Source: CAIQJJ01 sp049325275 (GTDB taxonomy: Bacteria > Chloroflexota > Anaerolineae > Anaerolineales > UBA4823). From it: 64,000 nucleotides of DNA. The notes under the pieces were generated by a model. That model was not told the DNA's origin and did no database searches. It worked only from the letters and a program-made list of their open reading frames with translations. The stretch spans positions 248,001 to 312,000 of the forward strand of contig JBMOLU010000001.1 in assembly GCA_049325275.1 (NCBI GenBank), given 5' to 3'. This document shows positions 51,054 through 60,302 of the stretch, one piece after another. The first letter of the stretch is position 1. Every line of letters starts with the position of its first letter. The position numbers and the translations under genes are program-made.

Positions 51054-53488
51054 CACGTCACAGGCCGGTGGTCAAACCGGGTTTCCGCCCGCGCTGGAAG
51101 AAAGTGCTCACCGACCTGTGGGGCAATAAGGTGCGTTCGTTTCTTGTGATCGCCTCGATTGCCGTTGGCCTGTTTGCCGTTGGCCTGATCATGAATATGT
51201 TCATCATCAACCAGCAGGATATGGAAACGGGCTACCGCTCGGTCAACCCGGCAAACATCCAGGTCTATGCCAGCAAATTCGATCAGGATCTCGTCAACCG
51301 GGTGAAACGCCTCGAGGGCGTGGCCGATGCGGAGGGCGTGCGCACGTTTTCGCTGCGCGTGCGTGCCTCGGAAGGCGAGTGGAAAACGATCGATTTCCAG
51401 GCCTTTCCGCGCATCGACGAGCAGGAAATCAACCGCGTGCGTTTACTGGAGGGAACCTGGCCGCCGGACGACCAGCAGGTTGTGGTCGACAGCTACAAAG
51501 CAGGCAATCTGCCGGCCGGCTTGGGCGGCTTCATCGAGGTGGAACTGCCTTCCGGTAGAACGCGCCTGATCGAGATCGCCGGGATCACCAACGATCAAAC
51601 GATTGGCTCGACCGGCAGTGGTGGTTTTTTCCTGGCGGCCATCCAGGGGTACATCACCCTCGATACGGCCGAGTGGCTCGGCCAGGCCGATGACCTGAAT
51701 CTGCTATACGTGACGGTTGAAGGCAACCGCGACGATATCGAGCACATTCGCCGGGTTGCCAACCAGGTTGCCGATGCGGTGGAAGGCAGCGGCGCGGTCG
51801 TGATCAGCACGGCCACCCGGGCTTCGAACGACCATCCCAACCGTGTCTATGTCGACGCCATTTCGGCGGTGCTTTTTGTATTGGGCTTTTTGGTGATGTT
51901 CTTAAGTGCTTTTCTGATCACCAACACCCTGGCGGCTTTGCTCAACCAGCAGGTGCACCAGATCGGTGTCATGAAAACGGTTGGTGCACGGCGCGGCCAG
52001 ATTATCGGCATTTACATGGTGCAGATTTTTGTATTTGGGGTGGTCGCTTTCTTCGTGGCGCTGCCGCTTTCCAGCCGCGCTTCTTACTGGCTGCTGGAGT
52101 TGTTTTCATCGGCCATCAACACGCAGTTGCAGGGTTTCCGGGTAATCCCCCTGGTCATCTGGGCGCAATTGGTGATCGCGTTGATCGTGCCGCAGGCGGC
52201 CGGGATCGTGCCGATCGTCCAGGGGACGCGCGTTTCCGCCGTCGAAGCCATGAGCGGTTACAGCCAGGCGCACCCGCCGAACCCGCGAGACTGGGTCAAC
52301 CGCACGCTGCACCGCATCCGCCGTTTGCCGCGCCCGACGATGCTGTCGCTGCGCAATACGTTTCGCCGCAAGGGGCGCCTGTTCCTCACGCTTTTGACGC
52401 TGACGCTCGGTGGTGCGATCTTTATCGGCACCTTCAACGTGCAACGCTCGCTGACCAATTATGTCGCCAGCATCGGGCGCTATTTTGCCGCCGACGTCAA
52501 CCTGACTCTCAAGATCCCCTACCGCATTACGGAGATCGATCAACTGCTGATGGAGGTGCCCGGCGTCAGCCGCGTGGAAGCCTGGTCGGCGGCCGCCGGC
52601 GAGCTGGTCATGCCCGATGGGTCATCTGGTGAGACCGTGCGCCTGCTGGCGCCCCCGGCAGGCAGCCCATTGGTAAAAGCCAACCTGCTTGAAGGACGCT
52701 GGCTGATCCCCGGCGACGAAGGGGCGATAGCCGTCAACGAACGCTTCCGCGAAATGTTTCCCGATCTGCGCGTGGGAGATACCCTGCGCTTGAAGATCCT
52801 GGGCAAGGAAGACGACTGGATCGTCGTGGGGTTCTTCCAGTTGACCGGAAAAAGCGGCGGTTACGTGGCTTACAGCACCTACGAATCCCTATCGGGTGTG
52901 ATTCACCAGAAAAATCGTTCGAATATTTACCGCATCACGGCCGATCGCGCGGGCCTGACGTTGGAAGAACAGAAGGCACTTGGCCGGGCGATCCAGGATG
53001 CGCTGGAGGCAAACGGCTATCAGGTCGCCGAGGTCGAAGCGGGCGAGTCGCTCACCGAAACCACGTCCAGCGGCCTCAATATTCTGACGGCGTTCCTGAT
53101 GATCATGGCCTTGTTGATTGCCCTGGTCGGCAGCATCGGGTTGGCGGGGACGATGAGCATGAACGTGCTCGAACGTACGCGCGAGATCGGCATCATCCGC
53201 GCCATTGGGGCTTCCGATCGGGCGGTCATCGATCTGGTCATGGTCGAAGGGGTCTTAATCGGCCTGATGAGCTGGGTATTCGGCACGCTGCTTTCGCTGC
53301 CGATCAGTTCATTGATGTCGAACGCCATCAACATGGCCCTGTTCGGTGTGCCTGCCGAGTTTACCTTTACCCCCCTCGGGGTGATCCTGTGGTTGATGAT
53401 CGTGCTGGTGCTCTCGGCGCTGGCTAGCGTGGGGCCGGCCCGTAATGCCAGCCGGTTGACGATCCGCGAAGTGCTGGCCTATGAGTGA
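51050..53488 (+). CDS. ABC exporter permease (FtsX/MacB type, duplicated)
   Basis: An 812-aa permease with two FtsX modules. N-terminal segment SFLVIASIAVGLFAVGLIMN is followed by a large outer domain; three segments at about 275-400; then a second anchor near 440 (LFLTLLTLTLGGAIFIGTFN), another outer domain and three C-terminal segments (LTAFLMIMALLIALVGSIGL, GIIRAIGASDRAVIDLVMVE). This eight-segment layout is common in Gram-positive and Chloroflexota exporters. GGAGG five bases before the ATG at 51050, which overlaps the previous stop (ATGA). It works with the two ATPases and the adaptor after it. Confidence 0.92.
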   Translation: MTRHRPVVKPGFRPRWKKVLTDLWGNKVRSFLVIASIAVGLFAVGLIMNMFIINQQDMETGYRSVNPANIQVYASKFDQDLVNRVKRLEGVADAEGVRTFSLRVRASEGEWKTIDFQAFPRIDEQEINRVRLLEGTWPPDDQQVVVDSYKAGNLPAGLGGFIEVELPSGRTRLIEIAGITNDQTIGSTGSGGFFLAAIQGYITLDTAEWLGQADDLNLLYVTVEGNRDDIEHIRRVANQVADAVEGSGAVVISTATRASNDHPNRVYVDAISAVLFVLGFLVMFLSAFLITNTLAALLNQQVHQIGVMKTVGARRGQIIGIYMVQIFVFGVVAFFVALPLSSRASYWLLELFSSAINTQLQGFRVIPLVIWAQLVIALIVPQAAGIVPIVQGTRVSAVEAMSGYSQAHPPNPRDWVNRTLHRIRRLPRPTMLSLRNTFRRKGRLFLTLLTLTLGGAIFIGTFNVQRSLTNYVASIGRYFAADVNLTLKIPYRITEIDQLLMEVPGVSRVEAWSAAAGELVMPDGSSGETVRLLAPPAGSPLVKANLLEGRWLIPGDEGAIAVNERFREMFPDLRVGDTLRLKILGKEDDWIVVGFFQLTGKSGGYVAYSTYESLSGVIHQKNRSNIYRITADRAGLTLEEQKALGRAIQDALEANGYQVAEVEAGESLTETTSSGLNILTAFLMIMALLIALVGSIGLAGTMSMNVLERTREIGIIRAIGASDRAVIDLVMVEGVLIGLMSWVFGTLLSLPISSLMSNAINMALFGVPAEFTFTPLGVILWLMIVLVLSALASVGPARNASRLTIREVLAYE

Positions 53489-53568
53489 CACCGTCTGGAC
53501 GGTCGCTACCGGCCTTATCAAAACAAGTGACGGGTAATGCGTTCCACCCCGTTGAGAAGGAGCATATC

Positions 53569-54738
53569 ATGAAGCGAAACGTTCATCTTTTGGCCGCAGG
53601 GGCGATCCTGGCCCTGGCCCTGTTCCTGGCAGGCTGCGATCAGCTTCCCGGCGGGGCAAAGCCGACGCAGACCCCGGCTCCGGTTAACCTTTCCGCGGGA
53701 GAGGTCATTGTCGAAGGCCGCATCGTACCTGCCGACGACGCCGATTTGTTTTTCACCGCTTCGGGCAAGGTGGCTGAAATTCTGGTGCAAGAAGGCGACG
53801 AGGTTACGCAGGGCCAGGTGCTCGCCCGGCTGGGTGACCGCGAAGCGTTCGTCGCCCAGGTGGCTGCAGCGCAGCTCGCGTTGGCCGATGCCCAACAGGC
53901 TTATGACGATCTGATCGAGAAAGCCGATCTGGCTTACGCCGATGCTGCCCTGGCAGCAACCACGGCCCAAGAGGCGCTGCTTCAGGCCGAGGAAGCTTAC
54001 GACGATTTCGACACCGATGCTTACCAGCAAAAGATCGACGATGCCCAGCTCGACCAGGAAGAAGCACAGGATGATCTGGATGACGCCGAAGAGGCGTTTG
54101 CCAAATACGAGAACCTCGACCCCGACAACAGCGATCGAAAGCGCGCCAAGGACGACCTGGATGACGCCCAAGAGAAGTACGATCTCGCCGAGCGGGCGTA
54201 CGAGCGCTTGCTCAACGATCGCTCGGCTTCCAAGGCGCAGCTTGACCTTGCCCAGGCCGATCTCGATGACGCCGTACGGACACGCAGCGCACGCGCGTCT
54301 GGTCCCGACCCCGACGATCTGGCGCTGGCACAGGCAAGCCTCGATAACGCCAAGGCGCAACTGGCTTCTGCAGAAGCGGCGCTTGCCCGTCTCGACCTGA
54401 AAGCGCCTTTCGCCGGGAAGGTAGTCAAAATCAATTATTCGGCCGGGCAGGACGTGCAGCCCAACCAGGTGGCAATGGTGCTGGCCGACTTTTCGCGCTG
54501 GTATGTAGAAACCAAGGACCTGACGGAAAATGAAGTCATCAGCATCGAAGCCGGGCAGCCGGCTCTGGTTGTTCCCGATGCTTTGCCGGATGTGGTGATT
54601 ACGGCGCAGGTAGAACGCATTGCCGAGTGGTACGGTGAAAAGTCTGGCGACGTCACCTACGAAACACGCCTTCTCCTGAAAGATTCCGATCCACGTCTGC
54701 GCTGGGGCATGACGGTGGAAGTCAGCTTCGAAAAGTAA
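53569..54738 (+). CDS. HlyD/MacA-type adaptor lipoprotein
   Basis: A 389-aa lipoprotein (signal MKRNVHLLAAGAILALAL, lipobox LAGC). The lipoyl/barrel-sandwich halves are VIVEGRIVPADDADLFFTAS-GKVAEILVQEGDEVTQGQVL and LDLKAPFAGKVVKINYSAGQ. Between them lies a long coiled coil (about 105-280) unusually rich in Asp and Ala (DDLDDAEEAF). It would dock on the FtsX permease outside the membrane, as MacA does on MacB. AAGGAG six bases before the ATG. Confidence 0.9.
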   Translation: MKRNVHLLAAGAILALALFLAGCDQLPGGAKPTQTPAPVNLSAGEVIVEGRIVPADDADLFFTASGKVAEILVQEGDEVTQGQVLARLGDREAFVAQVAAAQLALADAQQAYDDLIEKADLAYADAALAATTAQEALLQAEEAYDDFDTDAYQQKIDDAQLDQEEAQDDLDDAEEAFAKYENLDPDNSDRKRAKDDLDDAQEKYDLAERAYERLLNDRSASKAQLDLAQADLDDAVRTRSARASGPDPDDLALAQASLDNAKAQLASAEAALARLDLKAPFAGKVVKINYSAGQDVQPNQVAMVLADFSRWYVETKDLTENEVISIEAGQPALVVPDALPDVVITAQVERIAEWYGEKSGDVTYETRLLLKDSDPRLRWGMTVEVSFEK

Positions 54739-54809
54739 CGGCGCCTGTGCCGTCACCGGAAGATGGTGAAGTTGTTTTACACGCCTTGAACGAGCACATT
54801 TCAGGCGCC

Positions 54810-55901
54810 ATGGTAAAATCTGGTAAGAGAAGAGCCACGTCTGTGAAACCACGTCTAGTCCCTACCCGCCATCCCGCTTTCTACCAGGGCATCCCGAAGG
54901 TGGACCTGCACCGCCACCTGGAAGGATCGCTGCGCCTGGAGACTCTGATTGAAGTAGGACGTTCTCACGGCCTGGAGATTTCCAGTACGGGGCACCTTCG
55001 TTCGATGGTGCAGGTAAACGAAGAAGAGCCGTTCACTTTTCAGAATTTCCTGTCGAAGTTCGAGATTTTGCGTCTGTTCTATCGCTCTCCAGAAGTCATC
55101 AGCCGCATCACGCGTGAGGCCATCGAGGATGCCGACAAAGACAACGTGCGGTACATGGAACTGCGTTTTACGCCGGTGGCTTTGAGTAAGGCGCAGGGCT
55201 TCTCGCTGGCCGCCGTGATGGACTGGGTCTGCGAAGGGGTGCGCCAGGCAGAAGAAGACACCGGCATCCAGGCGCGTTTGATCGCCAGCGTCAACCGGCA
55301 CGAAAGCCTCGAACTGGCAGAACAGGTGGCCTGGTTGGCCTCGGAGCGTCGCAGCAGCGGCATCATTGGCATCGACCTGGCAGGGAACGAAGCGCAGTTT
55401 CCTGCCTTGCCGTTTGCGCCAATCTTCCGCGAAGCGCGGCAGTCGGGCCTGCGGATCACCGTCCATGGCGGCGAGTGGGGAGGGGCGGAGAACGTGGCCG
55501 ATGCCATTCTGGCGCTGGAGGCGGAGCGCATTGGCCACGGAGTACGTGTCCTGGAAGATGCAAACGTGGTGGCCCTGGCGCGTGAGCGGGGTACCATATT
55601 TGAAGTATGCATAACCAGCAACTACCAATCCGGTGTGGTGGCGCCGCAAGATGAACACCCAATCGCGCGGATGCTGGCCGAGGGGCTGAACGTCACCATC
55701 AACACGGACGATCCGAGTGTATCGCAAATCCGCCTGAGCGATGAATATAAGCGAGCCTGTGAAAAGGTAGGGTTTTCTTTCGATGTCTTGCAGGCGTGCG
55801 TCATGGCAGCCGCCCAGGCGAGTTTCCTGCCCGAGGATGAACATCACGCATTGCAGCGCTCGATGCAAATCGCCTGGCAGGCCTGGGAACAGGGCGGTTA
55901 A
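54810..55901 (+). CDS. add: Adenosine deaminase
   Basis: A 363-aa enzyme (352 if it starts at the GTG at 54843) that turns adenosine to inosine in purine salvage. Metal site HRH in KVDLHRHLEGSLR; catalytic IDLAGNE, VHGGEWGG (His and Glu), RIGHGVR, and NTDDPSVS. TAAAAT at 54812-54817 may be a -10, which would favour the GTG start, preceded by GAGAAGAG. Adenine deaminases share the fold; the motif set fits adenosine deaminase better, but substrate cannot be fixed by eye. Confidence 0.88.
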   Translation: MVKSGKRRATSVKPRLVPTRHPAFYQGIPKVDLHRHLEGSLRLETLIEVGRSHGLEISSTGHLRSMVQVNEEEPFTFQNFLSKFEILRLFYRSPEVISRITREAIEDADKDNVRYMELRFTPVALSKAQGFSLAAVMDWVCEGVRQAEEDTGIQARLIASVNRHESLELAEQVAWLASERRSSGIIGIDLAGNEAQFPALPFAPIFREARQSGLRITVHGGEWGGAENVADAILALEAERIGHGVRVLEDANVVALARERGTIFEVCITSNYQSGVVAPQDEHPIARMLAEGLNVTINTDDPSVSQIRLSDEYKRACEKVGFSFDVLQACVMAAAQASFLPEDEHHALQRSMQIAWQAWEQGG

Positions 55902-55925
55902 TCTCCAGGCGTTGTGCGAGTGCGA

Positions 55926-57533
55926 TCAAGGCCGCATGGGCAGCCAAATCGTGAAGGTACTGCCCTGACCGGGCGTGCTTTCGACGGTCAAATTTCCCCC
56001 CATTCGTTCGAGAATTTCCTTGGAAATCGAAAGCCCCAGGCCGGTGCCCGGTGCACTGGTTTGCCGGCTAGCCGCACCGCGGAAAAAGCGCTTGAAGATT
56101 TGTGAAAGCTCTTCCGGTAAAATGCCAACGCCGTTGTCGGCCACTTTCACCAGCAACCATCCGTCTGCGGCTTTTTCCTGGCTGCAGATCAAGCGTATGG
56201 TGCCGCCGGGGGGCGTGTAGTTGATGGCGTTGGTCAACAAGTTGGAGAGGCACTGGTTGAGCAGTTCCGGGTCGGTGTGAATGCTGGGAGGCTGACCACC
56301 AGGCTCGTAAAGCAGGGTCAGTCCCTGCCCGGAGGCCATCAGGCCGCGATCGTAAGCCAGTTCTGTCAACATACGGTGAAGTTCAACGCGCTTGATATTT
56401 ACCCGCACGCGTTCGGCTTCCAGGCGTGAGATGGTCAGCAAATCTTCGATCAACCGTGTCAGGCGGCTGGTCTCGCGTTGCAATACCTGCATGTAGTTGT
56501 TTTGCCGCTCAGGGTCCTGGATATTCGCCAGCAGATCGAGGTACAAGGTGAGGTTTGCCAGGGGCGTACGCAGTTCATGCGACACGTCAGAGACAAACTG
56601 TGTCTTGAGTTGATCCAATTCCCGGAAGCGGGTCACGTTGCGGTAAACGGTTACCAGCCCTTCATTGCGATCGCCGAAATTCAAGGGTGAAGCCAGCGCC
56701 TGGTAAAAGCGCCCCCCGATCTGAATGACATCTTTTTCAGAGGGGGCCTGCTGCTCTTCGAGGCGTTGGAGCCAGGCCTTGTCGAACAGGTTGATTTGCT
56801 CGCCTGTGGCCTGTGCCAGCAGGTCGTGGCCGGCCTGATTGGCCATGGACAGGGTGTTATTCTCGATGACGAAAATTGCGTCGGGGATGGATGAAAGGAT
56901 GGCTTCGATGCGTTCTTTGGCCCTTTGCAGTTCGGCAGTGCGTTTACGCACACGTTGGCTCATATCGATTGCGTAACGCTTCAACTCGCCGGCATAACGC
57001 GAGTTTTGCAATCCCATGCCGACGATCGATGCATAGGCCATGCCGAGTTGCAGTTCCTGTTCTTTGCCACGATGCGTCTTGTGGTAGTAGACGACCATTG
57101 CGCCGATGGCCTCGTCTTTTACCAGGATCGGGAAAGCGTAAAGCGCCGTCCAACCGCTTTCCTGGAGGAAGCGCAGGCGTTCGCCGTAATCCGGGTTTTT
57201 AGTTACATTCTCGATGCAAACAGCCTGCCGGGTAATGAGAACGGTCTCCCCGGGCAGCCCCCGGTAGTCGTCTGCAATTTTCTCGGCGTAGTCTGTTGAC
57301 ACGCCATGAAGGAGAGTCTGCTCGACTGTTTTGCCGTCTTCACCAAGCAGGTAAAGTGCGCTGGCATCGCCTTGCAGAGAGACCTGGATCGATTCGAGTA
57401 CGGTATCGAGAATGGTTTCGATGCTGTTGGTGCGGCCCAATTCGGTGAGCAGGCGATTCAAGCGCAAGAGTTGTAGCTCTTTGGAGGGCCTGTTTTGCTG
57501 TTGAAACCAGCGGATAGAAAAGGATTTCATCAT
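55926..57533 (-). CDS. Cytoplasmic GAF-PAS sensor histidine kinase
   Basis: A 535-aa histidine kinase without membrane segments. A GAF domain at about 15-180 (TILDTVLESIQVSLQGDASA, LPGETVLITRQAVCIENVTK), a coiled coil, a PAS domain at about 205-300 (ILSSIPDAIFVIENNTLSMA, VTVYRNVTRFRELDQLKTQF), phospho-acceptor His319 (VSDVSHELRTPLANLT), N box (LSNLLTNAINYT) and G boxes (DNGVGI, GTGLGLSISKEIL). No response-regulator gene is adjacent. The ATG at 57533 or 57530 is likely; ribosome site weak. It is transcribed away from rpsB. Confidence 0.92.
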   Translation of the reverse strand: MMKSFSIRWFQQQNRPSKELQLLRLNRLLTELGRTNSIETILDTVLESIQVSLQGDASALYLLGEDGKTVEQTLLHGVSTDYAEKIADDYRGLPGETVLITRQAVCIENVTKNPDYGERLRFLQESGWTALYAFPILVKDEAIGAMVVYYHKTHRGKEQELQLGMAYASIVGMGLQNSRYAGELKRYAIDMSQRVRKRTAELQRAKERIEAILSSIPDAIFVIENNTLSMANQAGHDLLAQATGEQINLFDKAWLQRLEEQQAPSEKDVIQIGGRFYQALASPLNFGDRNEGLVTVYRNVTRFRELDQLKTQFVSDVSHELRTPLANLTLYLDLLANIQDPERQNNYMQVLQRETSRLTRLIEDLLTISRLEAERVRVNIKRVELHRMLTELAYDRGLMASGQGLTLLYEPGGQPPSIHTDPELLNQCLSNLLTNAINYTPPGGTIRLICSQEKAADGWLLVKVADNGVGILPEELSQIFKRFFRGAASRQTSAPGTGLGLSISKEILERMGGNLTVESTPGQGSTFTIWLPMRP

Positions 57534-57596
57534 AGGTGGACTGTCCAACCCATATTTTACCCTGCCATTGGTTGCTAGACGATTCTCTTTGACTAT

Positions 57597-57604
57597 GGTA
57601 TACT
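57597..57604 (+). promoter_or_regulatory. rpsB promoter (extended -10)
   Basis: TGG-TATACT at 57596-57604, an extended -10. No good -35. The start would be near 57611. Confidence 0.5.
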
Positions 57605-57610
57605 GCCGGG

Positions 57611-57924
57611 CGCTGTTGCCTCAGAACAAGGGGATAATTGTCCTCCCCTCTTTGCCCAGGCTTACGGGCAGGAATTTATTTCTTTCTTGGCTGTTGGCGG
57701 CAGTAATTTTGCCCCGGTGAGAGGCACACATCTCACAAAAGTGTTGTAGGTGCCAGGCTCAAAACGGTGCATACAACACTGAAGTGTTACAAACCCCTGT
57801 AGCACTTCCATCTCTCACGCTTTCTGACCGGTTCAGGCGTGCTGGGGTTCGGACGACTCCAGTGCTGTGCCGGGGCGACGAAGGCGGTGGATGAACGCAG
57901 CGGCCTAGCCGCAAAGGAGAAACT
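57611..57924 (+). promoter_or_regulatory. Long structured rpsB leader
   Basis: About 310 bases with a series of hairpins: GTGAGA/TCTCAC (57718-57737); AGTGTTGTA/TACAACACT (57741-57782), nine perfect pairs; GAAGTGTTACA/TGTAGCACTTC (57782-57810), with one G-U; and a ten-pair helix with wobbles in 57838-57870 (GTGCTGGGGT with ACTCCAGTGC). Such folding far exceeds the surroundings. Ribosomal protein S2 controls its own operon through leaders in other bacteria, so this may be an S2- or other-ligand-responsive element. The structure is from eye pairing only. Confidence 0.6.
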
Positions 57925-58827
57925 ATGTCCGTTATTTCAATGAAAGCGCTGCTCGAGAGTGGCGTCCACTTTGGTCACCGTCCCCACAAGTGGAATCCCC
58001 GGATGAAGCCCTATATCTTCACCGAACGCAATGGCATTCACATCATTGACTTGCAGAAAACTGCCAAGGCCGTCGATCAGGCCTATGCGTTGATCCGCGA
58101 TGTGGTTGCCAACCGGGGTGTGGTTTTGTTCCTGGGCACCAAGCGCCAGGCGCAAGAAACCGTCCAGAACGAAGCCAGCCGCTGCGGCATGCCTTACATC
58201 ACCAATCGTTGGCTGGGTGGTATGCTCACCAACTGGCGCACCATCCGCGCGCGCATCAACGAGCTGGAACGCCTCGAGCGCATGCGCGATACCGGTGACT
58301 TTGGCCGCATTACCAAGAAAGAGGGCCTGATCATCAGCCGTGAGATCGAGCGCCTGGAAATGCTCCTGGGCGGCATCCGCAGCATGGCAAAGGTGCCCGA
58401 TGCCCTGTTTGTGGTAGACGTCCATCGAGAAGCCACCGCCATCCACGAAGCCAACCTGCTCGGCATCCCTGTGGTGGCCATGGTCGATACGAACTGCGAT
58501 CCGCGCAATGTTGACTACGTCATCCCCTCCAACGATGACGCCATCCGCGCCATTCGCCTGATCGTTGCCAAGATTGCCGACGCCGTGATCGAGGGCAAGG
58601 CCATGCGTAAGGATGACGAAGTTGAAGACCTGGCTGCTGCTTCTCAGCCCATGAGCACTGAAGATGTCGAACTCTCTGACGAAGATTTGCTTGGCGCAGC
58701 TACCTTGGCGAAGCTCGGCAGCAGTGACGTCGCCGAGGAAGAAACATCGGTCGCAGTCGCCGAAGATAGTGACGAGGCCGAAGCGGCCCAGCCTGCCGAA
58801 AGCACGAGCGGCGAGAGCGAAGCGTAG
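57925..58827 (+). CDS. rpsB: 30S ribosomal protein S2
   Basis: A 300-aa S2 protein. The start SVISMKALLESGVHFGHRPH, KWNPRMKPYIFTERNGIHII, GGMLTNWRTI and GIPVVAMVDTNCDPRNVDYV are the family landmarks. It sits on the head of the 30S subunit near the platform and binds S1 where present. The last 70 residues are an acidic, Ser/Glu-rich tail not part of the core fold (core about 230 aa). AAAGGAG precedes the ATG. Confidence 0.97.
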   Translation: MSVISMKALLESGVHFGHRPHKWNPRMKPYIFTERNGIHIIDLQKTAKAVDQAYALIRDVVANRGVVLFLGTKRQAQETVQNEASRCGMPYITNRWLGGMLTNWRTIRARINELERLERMRDTGDFGRITKKEGLIISREIERLEMLLGGIRSMAKVPDALFVVDVHREATAIHEANLLGIPVVAMVDTNCDPRNVDYVIPSNDDAIRAIRLIVAKIADAVIEGKAMRKDDEVEDLAAASQPMSTEDVELSDEDLLGAATLAKLGSSDVAEEETSVAVAEDSDEAEAAQPAESTSGESEA

Positions 58828-58894
58828 AGTCGGCGGCCTGTCAACACGATGGGTTGCAGATGCGTTTGAGAAAACTTCTTTAAGGAATAAAACC

Positions 58895-59497
58895 ATGGCG
58901 ATTACGACCGAACAAATCAAAGAATTACGCGAGGCCACCGGCGCCGGTATCCTCGATTGTCGCAAGGCGCTTGAAAATGCCGGCGGTGACTTCAACAAAG
59001 CCGTCGATTTTCTGCGCGAGAAGGGCCTGGCCAAGGCCGCCCAACGTTCTGACCGTGAAGCCTCGAACGGCATCGTGGAGCTGTATTCCCACGGCGCCGG
59101 CCGCGTGGGCGTGATGGTGGAAGTCAACTGCGAGACCGACTTTGTTGCGAAGTCTGAACCCTTCCGCAAATTTGCGCATGAACTGGCGTTACAGATCGCT
59201 GCCGCCGCCCCTAGCTACATCAAGAACGAGGATGTGCCCGAAGACGTGCTCGATCACGAGCGCCAGATCGCCCGCGCGCGTGCGCTTGAAGAAGGCAAGC
59301 CCGAAGCGGTTTTGCCGAAGATTGTCGAAGGGCGCGTCGAGGCCTTCAAGAAGGAAGTTTGCCTTCTCAGCCAGGCGTACATTCGTGACGAGTCGATCAC
59401 CGTAGATAAAATGTTACAGGACATTCTGATGTCCACCGGTGAAAACGTCGTCATTCGCCGCTTTGCCCGTTGGGAATTGGGCGAAAGCCTTTCATAA
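58895..59497 (+). CDS. tsf: Elongation factor Ts (short form)
   Basis: A 200-aa EF-Ts, the exchange factor for EF-Tu. N-terminal UBA-like domain (QIKELREATGAGILDCRKAL), then the core TDFVAKSE (VEVNCETDFVAKSEPF) that contacts EF-Tu. It lacks the second half of the core present in E. coli EF-Ts (283 aa), as in Thermus-like short forms. AAGGA precedes the ATG at 58895. It follows rpsB by 67 bases. Confidence 0.96.
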   Translation: MAITTEQIKELREATGAGILDCRKALENAGGDFNKAVDFLREKGLAKAAQRSDREASNGIVELYSHGAGRVGVMVEVNCETDFVAKSEPFRKFAHELALQIAAAAPSYIKNEDVPEDVLDHERQIARARALEEGKPEAVLPKIVEGRVEAFKKEVCLLSQAYIRDESITVDKMLQDILMSTGENVVIRRFARWELGESLS

Positions 59498-59506
59498 AAA
59501 ACGAAC

Positions 59507-59535
59507 AAAAGGCCAACCATCGGGTTGGCCTTTTT
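59507..59535 (+). terminator. Terminator between tsf and pyrH
   Basis: AAAAGGCCAACC-atcg-GGTTGGCCTTTTT, 9 bases after tsf. It separates rpsB-tsf from pyrH, although some read-through is likely because no promoter is visible in the 16 bases left before pyrH. Confidence 0.92.
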
Positions 59536-59550
59536 CTTGTGGAGTAAAAA

Positions 59551-60270
59551 ATGACCCAACAACGCAAGTATCATCGCATTCTACTCAAATTGAGCGGTGA
59601 GGCGCTCAACGGGCCGCAGGGTTTTGGCATTGACCCGCTGGAAGCAGAGGCCATTGCCGCACGCGTGCGCACCGTGCGCGAAATGGGTGTGGACGTGGCC
59701 ATCGTCATCGGTGCGGGCAACCTGTGGCGCGGGCGTACGGGGATCGAACGCGGCATGGACCGTGCCACGGCAGATTATATGGGCATGCTGGCAACCGTGA
59801 TGAACGCCATGGCGCTGATGGATGCCATGGAGCGGATCGGTATCGTAACCCGCGTGCAGTCGGCCATTGAAATGCGCGCCGTCGCCGAACCCTATATCCG
59901 CCGGCGCGCCATCCGGCACATGGAAAAAGGGCGCGTCGTCATCCTGGGCGGTGGCACCGGAAACCCGCATTTCTCGACCGATACGGCGGCTGCCCTGCGT
60001 GCCGTCGAACTGGGCGCTGATGTGCTGATCAAGGCCACGAAGGTCGATGGGGTTTACGACGCAGACCCCAAGAAAAACCCCGGGGCCACCCGCTTCGATC
60101 AACTGACCTACCTGGATGCACTCAACCGCCGCCTGGGCGTCATGGACAGCACGGCCCTGACCCTATGCATGGATAACCAGCTTCCCATTTTGGTGCTCAA
60201 TTTATGGGATCCCGATGCCCTGTGCAAGGCGCTGAGTGGCGAGAAAGTTGGGACGCTGGTGACGGGATAG
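59551..60270 (+). CDS. pyrH: UMP kinase
   Basis: A 239-aa amino-acid-kinase-fold enzyme making UDP from UMP. Seen: RILLKLSGEALNGPQGFGID, VIGAGNLWRGRTG, MGMLATVMNAMALMDAMER, VVILGGGTGNPHFSTDTAAA, ADVLIKATKVDGVYDADPKK. GGAG six bases before the ATG. The usual next gene, frr, is absent; a methyltransferase gene follows. Confidence 0.97.
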   Translation: MTQQRKYHRILLKLSGEALNGPQGFGIDPLEAEAIAARVRTVREMGVDVAIVIGAGNLWRGRTGIERGMDRATADYMGMLATVMNAMALMDAMERIGIVTRVQSAIEMRAVAEPYIRRRAIRHMEKGRVVILGGGTGNPHFSTDTAAALRAVELGADVLIKATKVDGVYDADPKKNPGATRFDQLTYLDALNRRLGVMDSTALTLCMDNQLPILVLNLWDPDALCKALSGEKVGTLVTG

Positions 60271-60302
60271 CCGCTGTGATGCCCGTCGCCGGGATGTCTT
60301 GG

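Noticed and set aside
53518..54852. 444-codon open frame antisense to the adaptor gene
   Set aside because: It arises from the Asp/Ala codon repeats of the coiled coil; no start or family resemblance.
57611..57924. tRNA or tmRNA in the rpsB leader
   Set aside because: Several stems are present but there is no cloverleaf, no GTTCRA arm in the right place and no CCA end.
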